64,000 nt of DNA from Amycolatopsis bartoniae (GTDB lineage Bacteria; Actinomycetota; Actinomycetes; Mycobacteriales; Pseudonocardiaceae): contig NZ_JACHWH010000006.1 of NCBI RefSeq assembly GCF_014191255.1, forward strand, positions 1 to 64,000, given 5' to 3'. Below, piece by piece: positions 1 to 8,089 of the stretch (positions are counted from its first letter, which is position 1; each line of letters starts with the position of its first letter). The notes under the pieces are model-generated. The model was not told where the DNA came from, searched no databases, and saw nothing but the letters and a program-made list of their open reading frames with translations. The position numbers and the translations under genes are program-made.

Positions 1-1
1 C

Positions 2-310
2 ATTCCCATCGAGCGGATGGTGTGGATCGGGCGCATCGCCGTGCTGGTGCTGCCCCCGCTGGCGTACCTCGTGTCGTACCGCATCTGCCGCCGCCTGCAG
101 CGGGCGGACCTCGACGTGCTCGCCCAGGGGGTGACGACCGGGATCATCGAACGCCGTCCAGAGGGGTACTACGTCGAAATCGTGCAACCGCTGTCGCCCG
201 GGGACGGGGATCGTTCCCTGCACCATCCCCAGTACCGGGGCACCCCGGTGCCGCACTTGCCAGGGGATCTCGAGACCGAGCAGGAGGAACCGGCGAGCCG
301 CCGGCGCTGA
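2..310 (+). CDS. qcrB: Cytochrome bc1 complex cytochrome b subunit, C-terminal end (gene begins before the window)
   Basis: The open frame runs in from the left edge and encodes about 102 residues. It starts within the last membrane helix (IERMVWIGRIAVLVLPPLAY) and continues into the polar tail found in actinobacterial QcrB, with the family-typical stretch YRICRRLQRADLDVL followed by a TGIIER-type segment. QcrB is the membrane b-type cytochrome of the menaquinol:cytochrome c oxidoreductase that forms a supercomplex with the aa3 oxidase. The haem-ligand helices lie outside the window, so activity cannot be judged. A separate ctaD lies 37 kb away. Confidence 0.88.
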   Translation: MPIERMVWIGRIAVLVLPPLAYLVSYRICRRLQRADLDVLAQGVTTGIIERRPEGYYVEIVQPLSPGDGDRSLHHPQYRGTPVPHLPGDLETEQEEPASRRR

Positions 311-377
311 TCGGCCGGTCGCCGGTGCAGCGGGCAGGTGATTGTGTGGTGTACGCCGACAATCCCCGTCCTGCGTA

Positions 378-397
378 TCGCAAGCCTCTCGTCAGGT
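378..397 (+). promoter_or_regulatory. Recurrent 20-bp motif, copy A (TCGCAAGCCTCTCGTCAGGT)
   Basis: This copy differs at three central positions from the consensus TCGCAAGGTGTTCGTCAGGT found elsewhere in the window. It lies 66 nt upstream of the start of the copper-chaperone-like gene. A role as promoter element or regulator site is inferred from recurrence only. Confidence 0.5.
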
Positions 398-463
398 AGG
401 GCGCGGCCGCGCCGGGGGAAACTTGTTGCTGGAGCGCACCCCGAGACGCCGGGAGGACGGCCG

Positions 464-775
464 ATGGCGCGACGAACACGAGCGTGGGCGATCTTGGTGA
501 CGGTGGAAGCACCGATGCCCGGCCAGTCGCTCAACACGCTGGGTTCCAACACCGAGTTCCAGAACCTTTCCCTGCTCAACGTCTACGCGGCACGTGCGGC
601 GGGCGACCACTACTACCTGCGCGCCATCGGTTTCACTCACGAGATCCTCGCAGGCACGATGTTCCCGCTCACGGTGACGTTCGAGCACGCGGGAAGCGTG
701 ACGGTGCCGGTGATGGTCCAGGGCAACCAGCCGGGCGGTACCCCCGCCACACTCGACTGCCTCGGTGAACAGTGA
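464..775 (+). CDS. Shortened PCu(A)C-like copper chaperone
   Basis: The 103-residue product matches the two ends of the PCu(A)C/LpqE-like copper-binding family but not its middle. Residues about 24-42 (LGSNTEF..LSLLNVY) correspond to the first strand. The chain then jumps to the C-terminal strand (about residues 63-83, AGTMFPLTVTFEHAGSVTVP). The segment between, which in the family holds the Met/His copper ligands, is missing, so copper binding is doubtful. The N-terminus (MARRTRAW) is not a clear signal peptide. GGGAGGA sits 6 nt before the ATG. The stop overlaps the next start (TGATG). A second, more decayed relic of the same family lies at 13.4 kb. This is either a degenerate gene or a new short form. 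Confidence 0.5.
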   Translation: MARRTRAWAILVTVEAPMPGQSLNTLGSNTEFQNLSLLNVYAARAAGDHYYLRAIGFTHEILAGTMFPLTVTFEHAGSVTVPVMVQGNQPGGTPATLDCLGEQ

Positions 776-1020
776 TGGGTTCGAAGAACGTCACGCGACG
801 CCGCCGCGGGCCAGTCCTGCTGGCCGCGGGGCTGATCGTGGTCATCGGCGTCGTCGGCGCGGTCCTCGCCGGGGCGCCGGGGATCGCGGCCGGAGGCGGC
901 CTGGCCGCCTTGTGCGGGACGGTGATATTCCTCGTCGAGCTGTGCGGCACGCAGGGTTTCCGGCTGCGGATGGCGCGGTTGCCCCTGGGCGGAGGCTGGC
1001 GGCTGCCCGGCGGACGGTGA
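775..1020 (+). CDS. Small two-helix membrane protein of unknown function
   Basis: The 81-residue product has a basic N-terminus (GSKNVTRRRRGP), then two hydrophobic segments at roughly residues 12-34 and 38-58, and a basic, glycine-rich tail. It resembles no family I recognise. Its ATG overlaps the stop of the preceding gene by one base, so the two are probably translationally coupled. A GTG three bases upstream could also serve as the start. Confidence 0.5.
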   Translation: MGSKNVTRRRRGPVLLAAGLIVVIGVVGAVLAGAPGIAAGGGLAALCGTVIFLVELCGTQGFRLRMARLPLGGGWRLPGGR

Positions 1021-1025
1021 CAACC

Positions 1026-1038
1026 TTGCGGTTGGCAA
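1026..1038. promoter_or_regulatory. TTGC-N5-GCAA operator, site 1
   Basis: TTGCGGTTGGCAA is an exact 4+4 palindrome. It is followed by ACACTTG, the same flank seen at the ClC and MarR sites. It precedes the holin-like gene by 115 nt. It is inferred to be bound by the MarR protein encoded at 27132. Confidence 0.65.
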
Positions 1039-1090
1039 CACTTGCTCCGTGCATCAAATCCTGCCTCGTCGTCATCGCTCTGTCGAACGC

Positions 1091-1115
1091 GTGGAAACGC
1101 CTCGCTTCCGGGTAC
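1091..1115 (+). promoter_or_regulatory. Possible SigB/SigF-type promoter of the holin-like gene
   Basis: GTGG, 15 nt, GGGTAC. The -10 matches the SigB/SigF consensus, but the -35 lacks the usual T of GNNT. The predicted start is about 30 nt before the ATG. Confidence 0.4.
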
Positions 1116-1153
1116 TCGAAACCTGACCGCACAACGGGTGGAAGGAGCGGGGC

Positions 1154-1531
1154 ATGGCGGACAAGAGGGCGGGCGAGGTCGCGAGTGGCCTGGCGGAGCA
1201 GGTGGGTGAGCTCGTGCGGGAGGAGGTGCGGATCGCGGCTCGGGAGCTGAAGCAGAAGGCCACACAGGCGGGAGGCGGAGCCACGCTCGTCGCCTTGGCG
1301 ATGACCCTGGCGCTCTACGCCGGTGGTGCTGCCGTCGGCGGCGCAGTGCTGCTGCTGTCGAAGGTCATGCCCGCGTGGCTCGCCGCCCTGGCGACGAGCG
1401 CTCTGCTGGCCGGTGCCGCTGGGGTCGCCGGGGTGCTGGGCGCCGAGCAGGTACGGCGCACGTTGCCCCTGCTACCCGAGCGTGCCGCCGAAGACCTGGC
1501 CGCCGCGGCCGAAGCCGCCAGGACCGCGTAG
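1154..1531 (+). CDS. Phage-holin-family (Holin-X type) membrane protein
   Basis: The 125-residue protein has a charged amphipathic N-terminus (GLAEQVGELVREEVRIAARE) and two long Ala/Gly/Leu-rich helices at about residues 44-70 and 74-97. A polar, acidic tail ends the chain. This is the layout of the actinobacterial Holin-X/phage holin superfamily, which is common in stress loci and is not tied to a prophage. No other phage gene is near. GGAAGGAG precedes the ATG. The upstream region carries operator site 1 and a SigB-like -10. Function is unknown beyond a membrane role. Confidence 0.7.
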   Translation: MADKRAGEVASGLAEQVGELVREEVRIAARELKQKATQAGGGATLVALAMTLALYAGGAAVGGAVLLLSKVMPAWLAALATSALLAGAAGVAGVLGAEQVRRTLPLLPERAAEDLAAAAEAARTA

Positions 1532-1567
1532 GGATCGCGTTCGGTGAGGCCGCCGGAGAAGGGAGGA

Positions 1568-1587
1568 TCGCAAGGCGTTCGTCAGAC
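1568..1587 (+). promoter_or_regulatory. Recurrent 20-bp motif, copy B (TCGCAAGGCGTTCGTCAGAC)
   Basis: This is a close match to the repeated motif, but no plus-strand gene follows it. It may be the remains of a promoter whose gene has been lost. Confidence 0.45.
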
Positions 1588-1610
1588 AGGTCGCGCCGGC
1601 CGACACCGGC

Positions 1611-1635
1611 CACCGCGCGCCGAGGCGCGGCGGTG
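1611..1635. terminator. GC-rich hairpin, possible terminator
   Basis: CACCGCGCGCC and GGCGCGGCGGTG form a near-perfect stem with a one-base bulge. It lies 80 nt downstream of the holin-like gene. There is no U-tract, as is usual in this GC range. Confidence 0.4.
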
Positions 1636-1669
1636 AATCGCCGGCGTCCGGGCATCCGGTGCCCTCAGC

Positions 1670-1954
1670 TCACCACGTCGTGCCGGTGAGACGTGCGGGC
1701 TGGTGCCGAGGCAGGTAAGTACCTCGCGGACGGTTTCGCTGGGGCCGATGAAGCGGCGGCGCCACCTCGGCGAACACGATCCGGATCGCGATCGGACGGG
1801 ACGGCAGCCGGTCCAGCGGGAGGTGGCGGCAGATGTCGCGCAGGATCAGCTTCGGCTTGAGCTCGTAGCACCCGTCGTCGCGGAACCTGAGGAACCCGGC
1901 CTCGCCCCGCCGCCTCAACCGTCCTGAAAGGACACTCGCGGACACGCCCGGCAA
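1670..1954 (-). CDS. Unrecognised reverse-strand open frame, possibly a gene fragment
   Basis: This 94-residue frame is the only candidate in the 475 bases between the holin-like gene and the three-helix-bundle gene. Residues 5-60 look protein-like and weakly recall a winged-helix region (GVSASVLSGRLRRR.EAGFLRF). The last 30 residues are Pro/Arg-rich and look like out-of-frame reading. In another frame of the same strand the end reads FIGPSETVREVLTCLG, so a frameshifted relic is possible. No good ribosome binding site was seen. Confidence 0.22.
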   Translation of the reverse strand: MPGVSASVLSGRLRRRGEAGFLRFRDDGCYELKPKLILRDICRHLPLDRLPSRPIAIRIVFAEVAPPLHRPQRNRPRGTYLPRHQPARLTGTTW

Positions 1955-2006
1955 ACCCTGGCTGAAGTCGGCTGAGCCACGGGGCAGTGCTGCTCGTACC
2001 GCACGG

Positions 2007-2225
2007 TCACCGCGGTGCCGAGGTGACCCGGCGGAGCCGGTGGTGGGCGAGCCGGTGCAGCATCTCGGCGAGTGCCTCCGGCACGATCTGGCCTTCGAGG
2101 TCGCGCCGCGCGGTCCGCACCGCGGCTTCGACGTCCTCCTTCGCCACGAATCCCGCGAACTCGCTCGCGAGCCGCTCGGTCACGGCCATCACGAAGTGCT
2201 CTCCACGGACGTTGTCGACCGGCAT
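2007..2225 (-). CDS. Three-helix-bundle dimerisation domain protein
   Basis: The 72-residue protein has the compact helical pattern of the actinobacterial three-helix-bundle family (VTERLASEFAGFVAKEDVEA, then LEGQIVPEALAEMLHRLA). It is a paralog of the protein at 12549-12881. The start is chosen because the N-termini align (DNVRGEHFVMAVT against DKVRADDSVREVT); a GTG/ATG at 2192/2189 behind GGAGAG is an alternative. It lies 13 nt after the lipoprotein gene and is probably the last gene of the regulator/kinase operon. Confidence 0.6.
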   Translation of the reverse strand: MPVDNVRGEHFVMAVTERLASEFAGFVAKEDVEAAVRTARRDLEGQIVPEALAEMLHRLAHHRLRRVTSAPR

Positions 2226-2238
2226 TGCCTGACGATCG

Positions 2239-2442
2239 TCACCCGGCGGTAGTAGTCACGGGTACCGGCGGTGATGGTGTGGTCGAAGAAGTCACCGTTT
2301 CGGGGCTCAGCCTGACCGCTGGTGTCGTGGGCGCCGGGGGAGACGTGGGGGTGAGATCCTCGGGTTCCTTTTCGGTGGTCACGCCACAGCCCACCAGAGT
2401 GAGCGCGCACCCGAGCGCGAGGATCGCGATCGATCGTCTCAT
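2239..2442 (-). CDS. Small secreted lipoprotein
   Basis: The 67-residue precursor has a basic start (MRRS), a hydrophobic core and a lipobox LVGC with the lipidated Cys near residue 19. A Thr/Pro/Ser-rich, low-complexity mature chain follows, expected to be extended on the outer face of the membrane. Its ATG overlaps the kinase stop (ATGA), which implies translational coupling. A lipoprotein coupled to an envelope two-component system recalls CseA of the Streptomyces SigE-CseABC system, but this one is far shorter and the gene order differs. A role in tuning the kinase is inference. Confidence 0.68.
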   Translation of the reverse strand: MRRSIAILALGCALTLVGCGVTTEKEPEDLTPTSPPAPTTPAVRLSPETVTSSTTPSPPVPVTTTAG

Positions 2443-3809
2443 TCGCGCGCCTCCGGCAGTTCGACCACGAAGCGTGCGCCCCCGCCCGGCCGGTCTTCCA
2501 CCCATACCGTGCCTCCTTCCCGTTGCACGTGCTCGGCGACGATGGCGAGGCCGAGGCCGCTGCCGGTCTCGACGCCGCGGCGTCCCGCGTACCCGCCGCG
2601 GGCGAACCGTTCGAAAATCCGCTCCCGCAGTTCCTCGGGTACGCCAGGGCCGGCGTCGTCGATCTCCAGCCGGACGCGGTCGTCCCGGCAGCACACCGCC
2701 AGGCGAACCGGCCCGCCCGCGTAGCGTTCGGCGTTGTCGAGGAGGTTCGCCACCACTCGGTCGAGCCGCCGCCGGTCGGCCGACACCAGCAGCATGGGCT
2801 CACTCACCTCGACCGGCAGATCCGTGCCGTGGCGCGCGGCGATGACGTTGCGCACCAGGCCGGGCACGTCGACCAGCTCCTGGGACCGCCGATCGCCGTG
2901 CTGGTCGGCGCGGGAGATCTCGAGCAGGTCGAGCACCATGTGGTGGAACCGGCGCACCTCGGCGAGCAGCAGGTCCAGCGCCTGGCGGGCGACGGGAGGA
3001 AGGTCGCCGCCGCGCCGTTCGAGGACCTCCGCGGCGTTGACCATCGTCGTCAGCGGGGAGCGCAGTTCGTGGCTGACGTCGCCGGCGAACCGCGCGTCCT
3101 GGCGGACCCGCCGCTCCAGTGCTTCGGCGGTGGTGTTGAACGTGGTCGCCAGCGGGGCGAGGTCCGGATCGGACTGGGCGGGCAGGCGTGCGGACAGATC
3201 GCCGCCGGCGACCCGGGAGGCGGCTTCGGTGAGGGCGATCAACGGGCGCAGCGCGCGCCGGCTGGTCCACCAGCCCACCGCGGATGCCAGCGCGGCGCAG
3301 GTGAGGGTGCCGCCGATGAGCAGGCTGCTGAGGAACCGGAACGTGCGGTCGAGCTCGGTCAAGGGGAACAGTTCGATGTAGCAGCCGCGAGGGGTGACGA
3401 TCGGCAGGGTCACCGCGAGCGTGGGGATGCCCCCGGCCAGGATGCGCTGCCGCGCCGGGCGGCCCTGCATGGCACGCTGCAGGAACTCGGGCGGTAGCGC
3501 GGACGGGTCGATGCGGCGGCCGCTGGTGATCCATCCCCGGGGCTGGTACAGCAGGATCGTGGAGTCGGGACCGGTGCTGAGGCCCGTGAGGAGGTCGTCG
3601 AGACTGCCGTAGTCGGTGCGGATCGCGTCGTTGACGAGCCGGACGTTGGCTTCGGCCTGGCGGGTCGCCCCTTCCACCCGCTGGGACAGCATGTAGCCGC
3701 TGGTCAGCTTCCACGTCGCGAACGCCAGCGCGCTGACCAGGACGAGCAGGCCGAGCCCGAACGCCGCGGCCACGCGCCACCGCAGGGAGATGCGGGCGAG
3801 GGCTGTCAC
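2439..3809 (-). CDS. Sensor histidine kinase (OmpR-type partner)
   Basis: This is a 456-residue membrane kinase. One helix spans about 12-34 and another about 158-180, with an extracytoplasmic loop between them. HAMP follows at about 181-234. The dimerisation/phosphoacceptor domain carries VSHELRSPLT (His 247). The ATPase domain has the N box LLDNAERYA (about 356-364), DAGPGVP (about 385-391) and GSGLGLAI (about 416-423). All core kinase motifs are present. It starts at a GTG that overlaps the regulator stop by four bases (GTGA), and it ends overlapping the lipoprotein start. The signal sensed is unknown. Confidence 0.88.
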   Translation of the reverse strand: MTALARISLRWRVAAAFGLGLLVLVSALAFATWKLTSGYMLSQRVEGATRQAEANVRLVNDAIRTDYGSLDDLLTGLSTGPDSTILLYQPRGWITSGRRIDPSALPPEFLQRAMQGRPARQRILAGGIPTLAVTLPIVTPRGCYIELFPLTELDRTFRFLSSLLIGGTLTCAALASAVGWWTSRRALRPLIALTEAASRVAGGDLSARLPAQSDPDLAPLATTFNTTAEALERRVRQDARFAGDVSHELRSPLTTMVNAAEVLERRGGDLPPVARQALDLLLAEVRRFHHMVLDLLEISRADQHGDRRSQELVDVPGLVRNVIAARHGTDLPVEVSEPMLLVSADRRRLDRVVANLLDNAERYAGGPVRLAVCCRDDRVRLEIDDAGPGVPEELRERIFERFARGGYAGRRGVETGSGLGLAIVAEHVQREGGTVWVEDRPGGGARFVVELPEARE

Positions 3810-4486
3810 GGTCCCGCCGCGATCTTGTAGCCCGCCCCGCGGACGGTCAGCACGAGTTCGGGGCGGTCGGGATCGGGTTCGATCTTGCGGCGCAGCCTGC
3901 GGATGTGCACGTCGAGCAGGCGGGTGTCGCCGAAGTAGTCGTAGCCCCAGATCCGGTGCAGCAGCTGCTCCCGCGTCACCACGTTCCCCTGCGCCGCCGC
4001 GAGCTCCACGAGCAGCCGGAACTCCGTCTGGGTGAGGTGCAGCGCGGTGCCGGCGCGGAGGACCTCGTTCTTCTGCGGCCGTATCTCCAGCTCGCCCACC
4101 TGCAGCGTCTCGCCGCGACCGGAACCGCGGCGGCGCAGCAGCGCGCGTACGCGGGCCGCGAGCTCCCGTGCGATCAGCGGTTTGGTGACGTAGTCGTCGG
4201 CACCGGCTTCGAGACCACCGATGACGTCTTCGGTGTCGGTGCGGGCGGTCACCACGATGATCGGCAGATCCCCCCGGACGCGCAACGTCCGGCACACGGC
4301 CAGACCGTCCATGCCCGGCAACATCAGGTCCAGCAGGACGACGTCCGCGGCCTCCGCTTCGAGGTGGGCCAGCGCCTCTTCACCCGACGCGACCCTGGTG
4401 AAGTCGAACCCCTCGTCGACCAGCGCCAGGCCGAGCGCCTGGCTGATCAGCTCGTCGTCCTCCACGAGCAGCACCCGGATCTCCAT
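3806..4486 (-). CDS. OmpR/PhoB-family response regulator
   Basis: The 226-residue regulator has a receiver domain at about 1-118 with the acidic pair ED/D near 10-11, the phosphoacceptor Asp 53 (LLDLMLPGMDG) and the conserved Lys in DYVTKPL. A winged-helix effector domain fills about 128-224 and ends in the typical VRGAGYKI. It is first in a four-gene operon with the kinase, lipoprotein and three-helix-bundle genes. A paralog with nearly the same DNA-recognition helix lies at 16503-17183 without a kinase. The upstream region is shared with the divergent universal stress protein gene. Confidence 0.9.
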   Translation of the reverse strand: MEIRVLLVEDDELISQALGLALVDEGFDFTRVASGEEALAHLEAEAADVVLLDLMLPGMDGLAVCRTLRVRGDLPIIVVTARTDTEDVIGGLEAGADDYVTKPLIARELAARVRALLRRRGSGRGETLQVGELEIRPQKNEVLRAGTALHLTQTEFRLLVELAAAQGNVVTREQLLHRIWGYDYFGDTRLLDVHIRRLRRKIEPDPDRPELVLTVRGAGYKIAAGP

Positions 4487-4546
4487 GGCCCAAGCCTAGG
4501 AGCGACGCGGGTTTCTCGTGTGCGGAAGCCGCGGCGAAGCCGGCGA

Positions 4547-4566
4547 TCGCAAGGTGTTCGTCAGGT
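4547..4566 (+). promoter_or_regulatory. Recurrent 20-bp motif, copy C (consensus copy)
   Basis: TCGCAAGGTGTTCGTCAGGT, identical to copy G at 31334. It ends 31 nt before the universal stress protein start and lies in the divergent gap with the response regulator. Confidence 0.6.
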
Positions 4567-4597
4567 GATCGTCACCGGGGCGGGGAGACCATGGAGT

Positions 4598-5125
4598 ATG
4601 TCTCTGCGTACGCACTTCTTGCCGGTCAGCGAGGTGTACGAGGCCGGGCAGGTGCCGTTTCCGGGCCCGGGGACGATCATCGCCGGATTCGACGGTTCGC
4701 CGGGCGCGGCACGGGCGCTGCGGTGGGCCGCCGCCGAGGCGGAACGCCGGAAGGCGGCTCTGCTGCTCGTGCACGTCTTCGACTGGCCGTGGTCGGGGTG
4801 GACGCCGTTCCCGGCTCCTGCCATCGCCTTCTCGACCGATGTCGGCCTGGTTCGCGAGAGCCTCGAACTCGAACTCGTCACGGCGGCGGTGGCGGCGCAG
4901 GACGCGCATCCCGGTGTCCGCATCGGCACGGCGGTCCTGGACGGTGCTCCCGGTCCCGTGCTGGCCGCGCTGGCGGAGAGACTCGAGGCGGCCATGGTCG
5001 TCCTCGGCGCTCCGACGAGCGGGATCGTTTCGCGGGTGCTCCGGGGGACGGTCGCGGACGCCGTCGTGAAGCAGTGCCCCAGGCCGGTGACGGTGGTGGG
5101 CGGCGGTGGCCGTCCTGTCCGCTGA
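4598..5125 (+). CDS. Single-domain universal stress protein (UspA family)
   Basis: The 176-residue protein has the Usp fold opening (TIIAGFDGSPGAARALRWAA) after a 25-residue leader. The C-terminal nucleotide-loop region reads VVLGAPTSGIVSRVLRGTVA. The usual G-2x-G-9x-G(S/T) ATP motif is only partly kept, so nucleotide binding is uncertain. The start is the ATG of MSLRTHF; an ATG seven bases earlier is in another frame. The upstream motif copy C suggests stress-linked expression. Usp proteins of this class are often induced in hypoxia or stationary phase in actinobacteria. Confidence 0.82.
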   Translation: MSLRTHFLPVSEVYEAGQVPFPGPGTIIAGFDGSPGAARALRWAAAEAERRKAALLLVHVFDWPWSGWTPFPAPAIAFSTDVGLVRESLELELVTAAVAAQDAHPGVRIGTAVLDGAPGPVLAALAERLEAAMVVLGAPTSGIVSRVLRGTVADAVVKQCPRPVTVVGGGGRPVR

Positions 5126-5259
5126 TGCGGCGTTTGCTCGTCCTCGGCGGTGGCCGGGACCGGCTCCGCCCCTCCCGCGGCGTTTCCTGCCCGGTGGTGT
5201 TACTGACGGATCTGCCGAGGTACCACCTCACGTGAGGGAACCTGCCGAAGGGAAAGCCC

Positions 5260-6150
5260 ATGCTCGTGAGCGTTGTGCTGGCGGTGGCCGCGGCGGCGGC
5301 GAACGCGACGGCCTCCGTCCTGCAGCGCATGGCCGCCCGCCGCGAGCCGGAAGGCGGGCGGCTGTCGATCCGCATCCTCTGGGACCTGGCCCGTCAGCCG
5401 GCGTGGCTGGGCGGCATCACCTCGATACTGGTGGGCTTCGCGCTCCAGGTCGCGGCACTGGCGACCGGGCCGATCCTGCTGATCCAGCCGCTGCTCATCG
5501 TGGAGCTGGCGTTCACGCTGGTGCTGTCCGGCTTGGTGTTCAAGTCGCCCTTGCACGGGCGGGAATGGGTCGCCATCGGGGGGATGAGCGCGGGGGTGGC
5601 GCTGCTGCTGGTCGGCCTGGCGCCTTCGGGTGGCAGCCCGTACGCCGCTTCCGGTGCACGGTGGATGTGGGGGTGCGTGGGCACCGGTCTCTTGGTGGCG
5701 CTGCTGCTGGCCTCCGGACACCGGGCGCGCGCCGACGGGCGCGCCGCGCTGCTGGGGGTGGCCGTGGGCACCTGGTTCGGCTTCACCGCGGCACTGGTGT
5801 CGGGGCTGACTGCCGCGTTCGCCGTGGGGCAGGGGTTTCAGGCCTGGCAGACGTACGCGCTCGTCGTGGCGGGACCTGCCGGTTTTTTCCTGCTCCAGAA
5901 CGCGTTGCGCGCCGGGCGGCTGGTGGCCTCACAGCCGGGCCTCACGCTGTCCAACCCGCTGGTCTCGGTGGCGTGGGGAATCGTGGTGTTCGGCGAAGAG
6001 GTCCGCAGCGGGGCCTGGGTCGTCGCCGACCTAGCCGGTGCCGTGCTCGTCGCCGCGTGCACCGTGCTGCTGGCCCGGTCGCCACTGCTGCAGGACTCCG
6101 GAGACGAGGGTTCGCGGCGGCGGCCGGAGACGTCGATGGCGAAGCGGTGA
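5260..6150 (+). CDS. DMT-superfamily (EamA-like) membrane transporter
   Basis: The 296-residue protein has nine to ten hydrophobic helices from residue 1 to about 280 and a short charged tail. The two halves are repeats, as in drug/metabolite transporters, with the family-like stretch GPILLIQPLLIVELAFTLVL in the first half and SQPGLTLSNPLVSVAWGIVVFGE in the second. A GAAGGGAAAG site lies before the ATG. The substrate is unknown. Similar actinobacterial proteins are often near stress genes. Confidence 0.75.
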   Translation: MLVSVVLAVAAAAANATASVLQRMAARREPEGGRLSIRILWDLARQPAWLGGITSILVGFALQVAALATGPILLIQPLLIVELAFTLVLSGLVFKSPLHGREWVAIGGMSAGVALLLVGLAPSGGSPYAASGARWMWGCVGTGLLVALLLASGHRARADGRAALLGVAVGTWFGFTAALVSGLTAAFAVGQGFQAWQTYALVVAGPAGFFLLQNALRAGRLVASQPGLTLSNPLVSVAWGIVVFGEEVRSGAWVVADLAGAVLVAACTVLLARSPLLQDSGDEGSRRRPETSMAKR

Positions 6151-6298
6151 TCGCCAGGCCGCGGTGTCGAGCCAGCCCGGTTGCTGCCAGTTGACGAGCT
6201 TGCCGTCGACGAGGATGGTCGGCGTGCCGAAGTTGCCGCCCTGCCACAGGAAACGGTCGCTTTCCGCCGTCTGCAGGTTGCGGTACCAGTCACTGCGC
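6151..6298 (-). pseudogene. DsbA/thioredoxin-fold protein, C-terminal fragment
   Basis: Reverse-strand reading gives ESDRFLWQGGNFGTPTILVDG followed by KLVNWQQPGW, which matches the cis-Pro loop region (GTPT) and C-terminal helix of DsbA-like oxidoreductases. The CxxC active-site part is absent and no start codon fits. It abuts the stop of the ClC gene. Confidence 0.55.
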
Positions 6299-8074
6299 TC
6301 AACGGGCCGCCATCGCGGGATGCAGGGTCGCGAGGATGGCTTGGTGGGTGATCCAGCCGGTGAGGTTGCCGGTTTCCTTGTCCAGTACGGGCAAACCGGT
6401 GCCGGAGGCCTGGGTGAGGGCGTCGAGGGCGTCGGTGAGGTTCGACTCCTCCGTGACCAGGGGTGGCAGTTCCGCGAGGCTGCCCACCGTCTCGTCGCGT
6501 TCGTCGGTGAGGGATTCGGCGACAGCGCGCGCGGTGACACAGCCGCAGTACTGGCCGTCCTTCCCCACGACGGGGAGGATTCCGTGGCCCGACAGGGCCA
6601 GTGCGCGAGCGGCGGGCCGTAGCTCGGTGTCCGCGCTGAGTGGCTGTGGCAGTGGTTCGAGCACTTCGGTCACCGTCGTCCCGGCGAGCCGGCGCGTTTC
6701 GGGCTTCTTGTCGATGGTCACGCCGCGCCGGCGCAGCTTGAGGGTGTAGATCGTGTCCTCGCCGAGCAGCGCCTTGCTGGTGAGGGTGGCGACCACGATG
6801 GCGGTCATCAGGGGCAGGATGATCGTGTACTGCCCGGTGAGCTCGAACAGGATGATCACTGCGGTGATCGGCGCGCGGGCGGCGCCGGCGAAGGCCGCGC
6901 CCATGCCGATCAGCCCGTAGACGCCGGGGGAGGCGGTCATGCTCGGCAGCCACGCGTGCACGGCGATGCCGAAGGCCGTGCCGCCCATCGCGCCGACGAA
7001 CAGCGAGGGCGCGAACACCCCGCCGGAGCCGCCGATGCCGATGGTGAGGCTCGTCGCGACGATCTTGCCGACGAGCAGGAGCAGCAGGAAACCGAAGACG
7101 TACTTGCCCTCGACCGCGTTCTGCAGCACGGGATAACCGACCCCGTACATCTCGGGCAGCAGCAGGAGCAGTCCACCCAGGACGATGCCGCCGACAGCGG
7201 GCCGCAGCCATTCCGGCCCTCGCCACAGCCAGTCGCAGGCGTCCTCGATCCAGTACAGGACCTTGGTGAACAGCACTCCGCAGGCGCCGACGACGACGCC
7301 GAGCACGACGAACAGCAGATACTCGATCGGGTTGCGCAGGGTGAACGGCGGCAGCGTGAGGAACGCGACGTCGCCGAACACGGCCCGGCCCACCACGCTC
7401 GCGGTGACGCTGGAGAGGACCACCGCGCCGAAGGACTCGACCGCGAAGTTGCGCAGGATGAGTTCCATCGCGAAGAACGGGCCCGCCATGGGCGCGTTGA
7501 ACGTCGCCGCGATGCCGCCGGCGGCCCCGCAGGCGACCAGGACCCGCAGGCGCCCTTCCGGCAACCTGAACCAGCGGCCGAACGTCGAGCCCAGTGCCGA
7601 GCCGATCTGCACGATCGGCCCCTCCCGGCCGACCGAGCCGCCCGCGCCGATCGTCAGGGCCGAGGCGAGCGCCTTCACCACGGTGACCTGTGCGGGGATG
7701 CGTCCGCCGCGCTCGGCGACGGCATACATCACCTCCGGCACGCCGTGGCCGCGAGCTTCGGGCGCGAACTTGTGGACCAGCGGTCCGTAGATCAGTCCGG
7801 CGAGGACCGGCACGATCAGCAGGAACCAGGGGCCCAGGGAAGGGAACCAGGGGTGGGGATCGCCTCCGGCGGCGGAGTAGTCGGCGTGGCCCGAGAACAG
7901 GTGGGTGAACGTCGTGATGAGCCAGCGGAACACCACCGCGCCCAGCCCCGCACCAGCACCGATGGCCACCGCCAGCACCGCGAGGCCCGTCGAGCTCTCC
8001 CGCAGCCACACGCCGACCGGCTGGCGTGCCGGCACCGAGACGGGCCCTTGTTCTCCGCGTATCCTGAGCGACAT
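6299..8074 (-). CDS. ClC-family chloride channel/transporter with CBS domains
   Basis: The 591-residue protein carries the ClC selectivity motifs: GREGP with the gating Glu (in GGSVGREGPIVQIGSALG) and GGVFAPSLFVGAMGG. About 16-18 hydrophobic segments fill residues 25-425. Two CBS domains follow (about 445-590), usually nucleotide-sensing in ClC proteins. The start is taken as MSLRIRGEQ; an ATG 18 bases earlier would read through the operator. The operator lies immediately upstream, with a TATAGT -10-like element 20 nt beyond it. A relic of a second clc copy sits next to marR at 26.9-27.1 kb. Confidence 0.9.
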   Translation of the reverse strand: MSLRIRGEQGPVSVPARQPVGVWLRESSTGLAVLAVAIGAGAGLGAVVFRWLITTFTHLFSGHADYSAAGGDPHPWFPSLGPWFLLIVPVLAGLIYGPLVHKFAPEARGHGVPEVMYAVAERGGRIPAQVTVVKALASALTIGAGGSVGREGPIVQIGSALGSTFGRWFRLPEGRLRVLVACGAAGGIAATFNAPMAGPFFAMELILRNFAVESFGAVVLSSVTASVVGRAVFGDVAFLTLPPFTLRNPIEYLLFVVLGVVVGACGVLFTKVLYWIEDACDWLWRGPEWLRPAVGGIVLGGLLLLLPEMYGVGYPVLQNAVEGKYVFGFLLLLLVGKIVATSLTIGIGGSGGVFAPSLFVGAMGGTAFGIAVHAWLPSMTASPGVYGLIGMGAAFAGAARAPITAVIILFELTGQYTIILPLMTAIVVATLTSKALLGEDTIYTLKLRRRGVTIDKKPETRRLAGTTVTEVLEPLPQPLSADTELRPAARALALSGHGILPVVGKDGQYCGCVTARAVAESLTDERDETVGSLAELPPLVTEESNLTDALDALTQASGTGLPVLDKETGNLTGWITHQAILATLHPAMAAR

Positions 8075-8076
8075 GT

Positions 8077-8089
8077 TTGCAGTATGCAA
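8077..8089. promoter_or_regulatory. TTGC-N5-GCAA operator, site 2 (clc promoter)
   Basis: TTGCAGTATGCAA is an exact palindrome two bases upstream of the clc ATG. It would cover the transcription start given the TATAGT element on the minus strand near 8100. It shares flanks (CAACACTTG) with site 7 at marR. Confidence 0.75.

Noticed and set aside
1154..1531. A prophage suggested by the holin-family gene
   Set aside because: This family is common outside phages in actinobacteria and no other phage gene is near.
2239..4486. The SigE-CseABC envelope stress system
   Set aside because: The regulator, kinase and a lipoprotein are present, but no ECF sigma gene is there, the order differs and the lipoprotein is far shorter than CseA.
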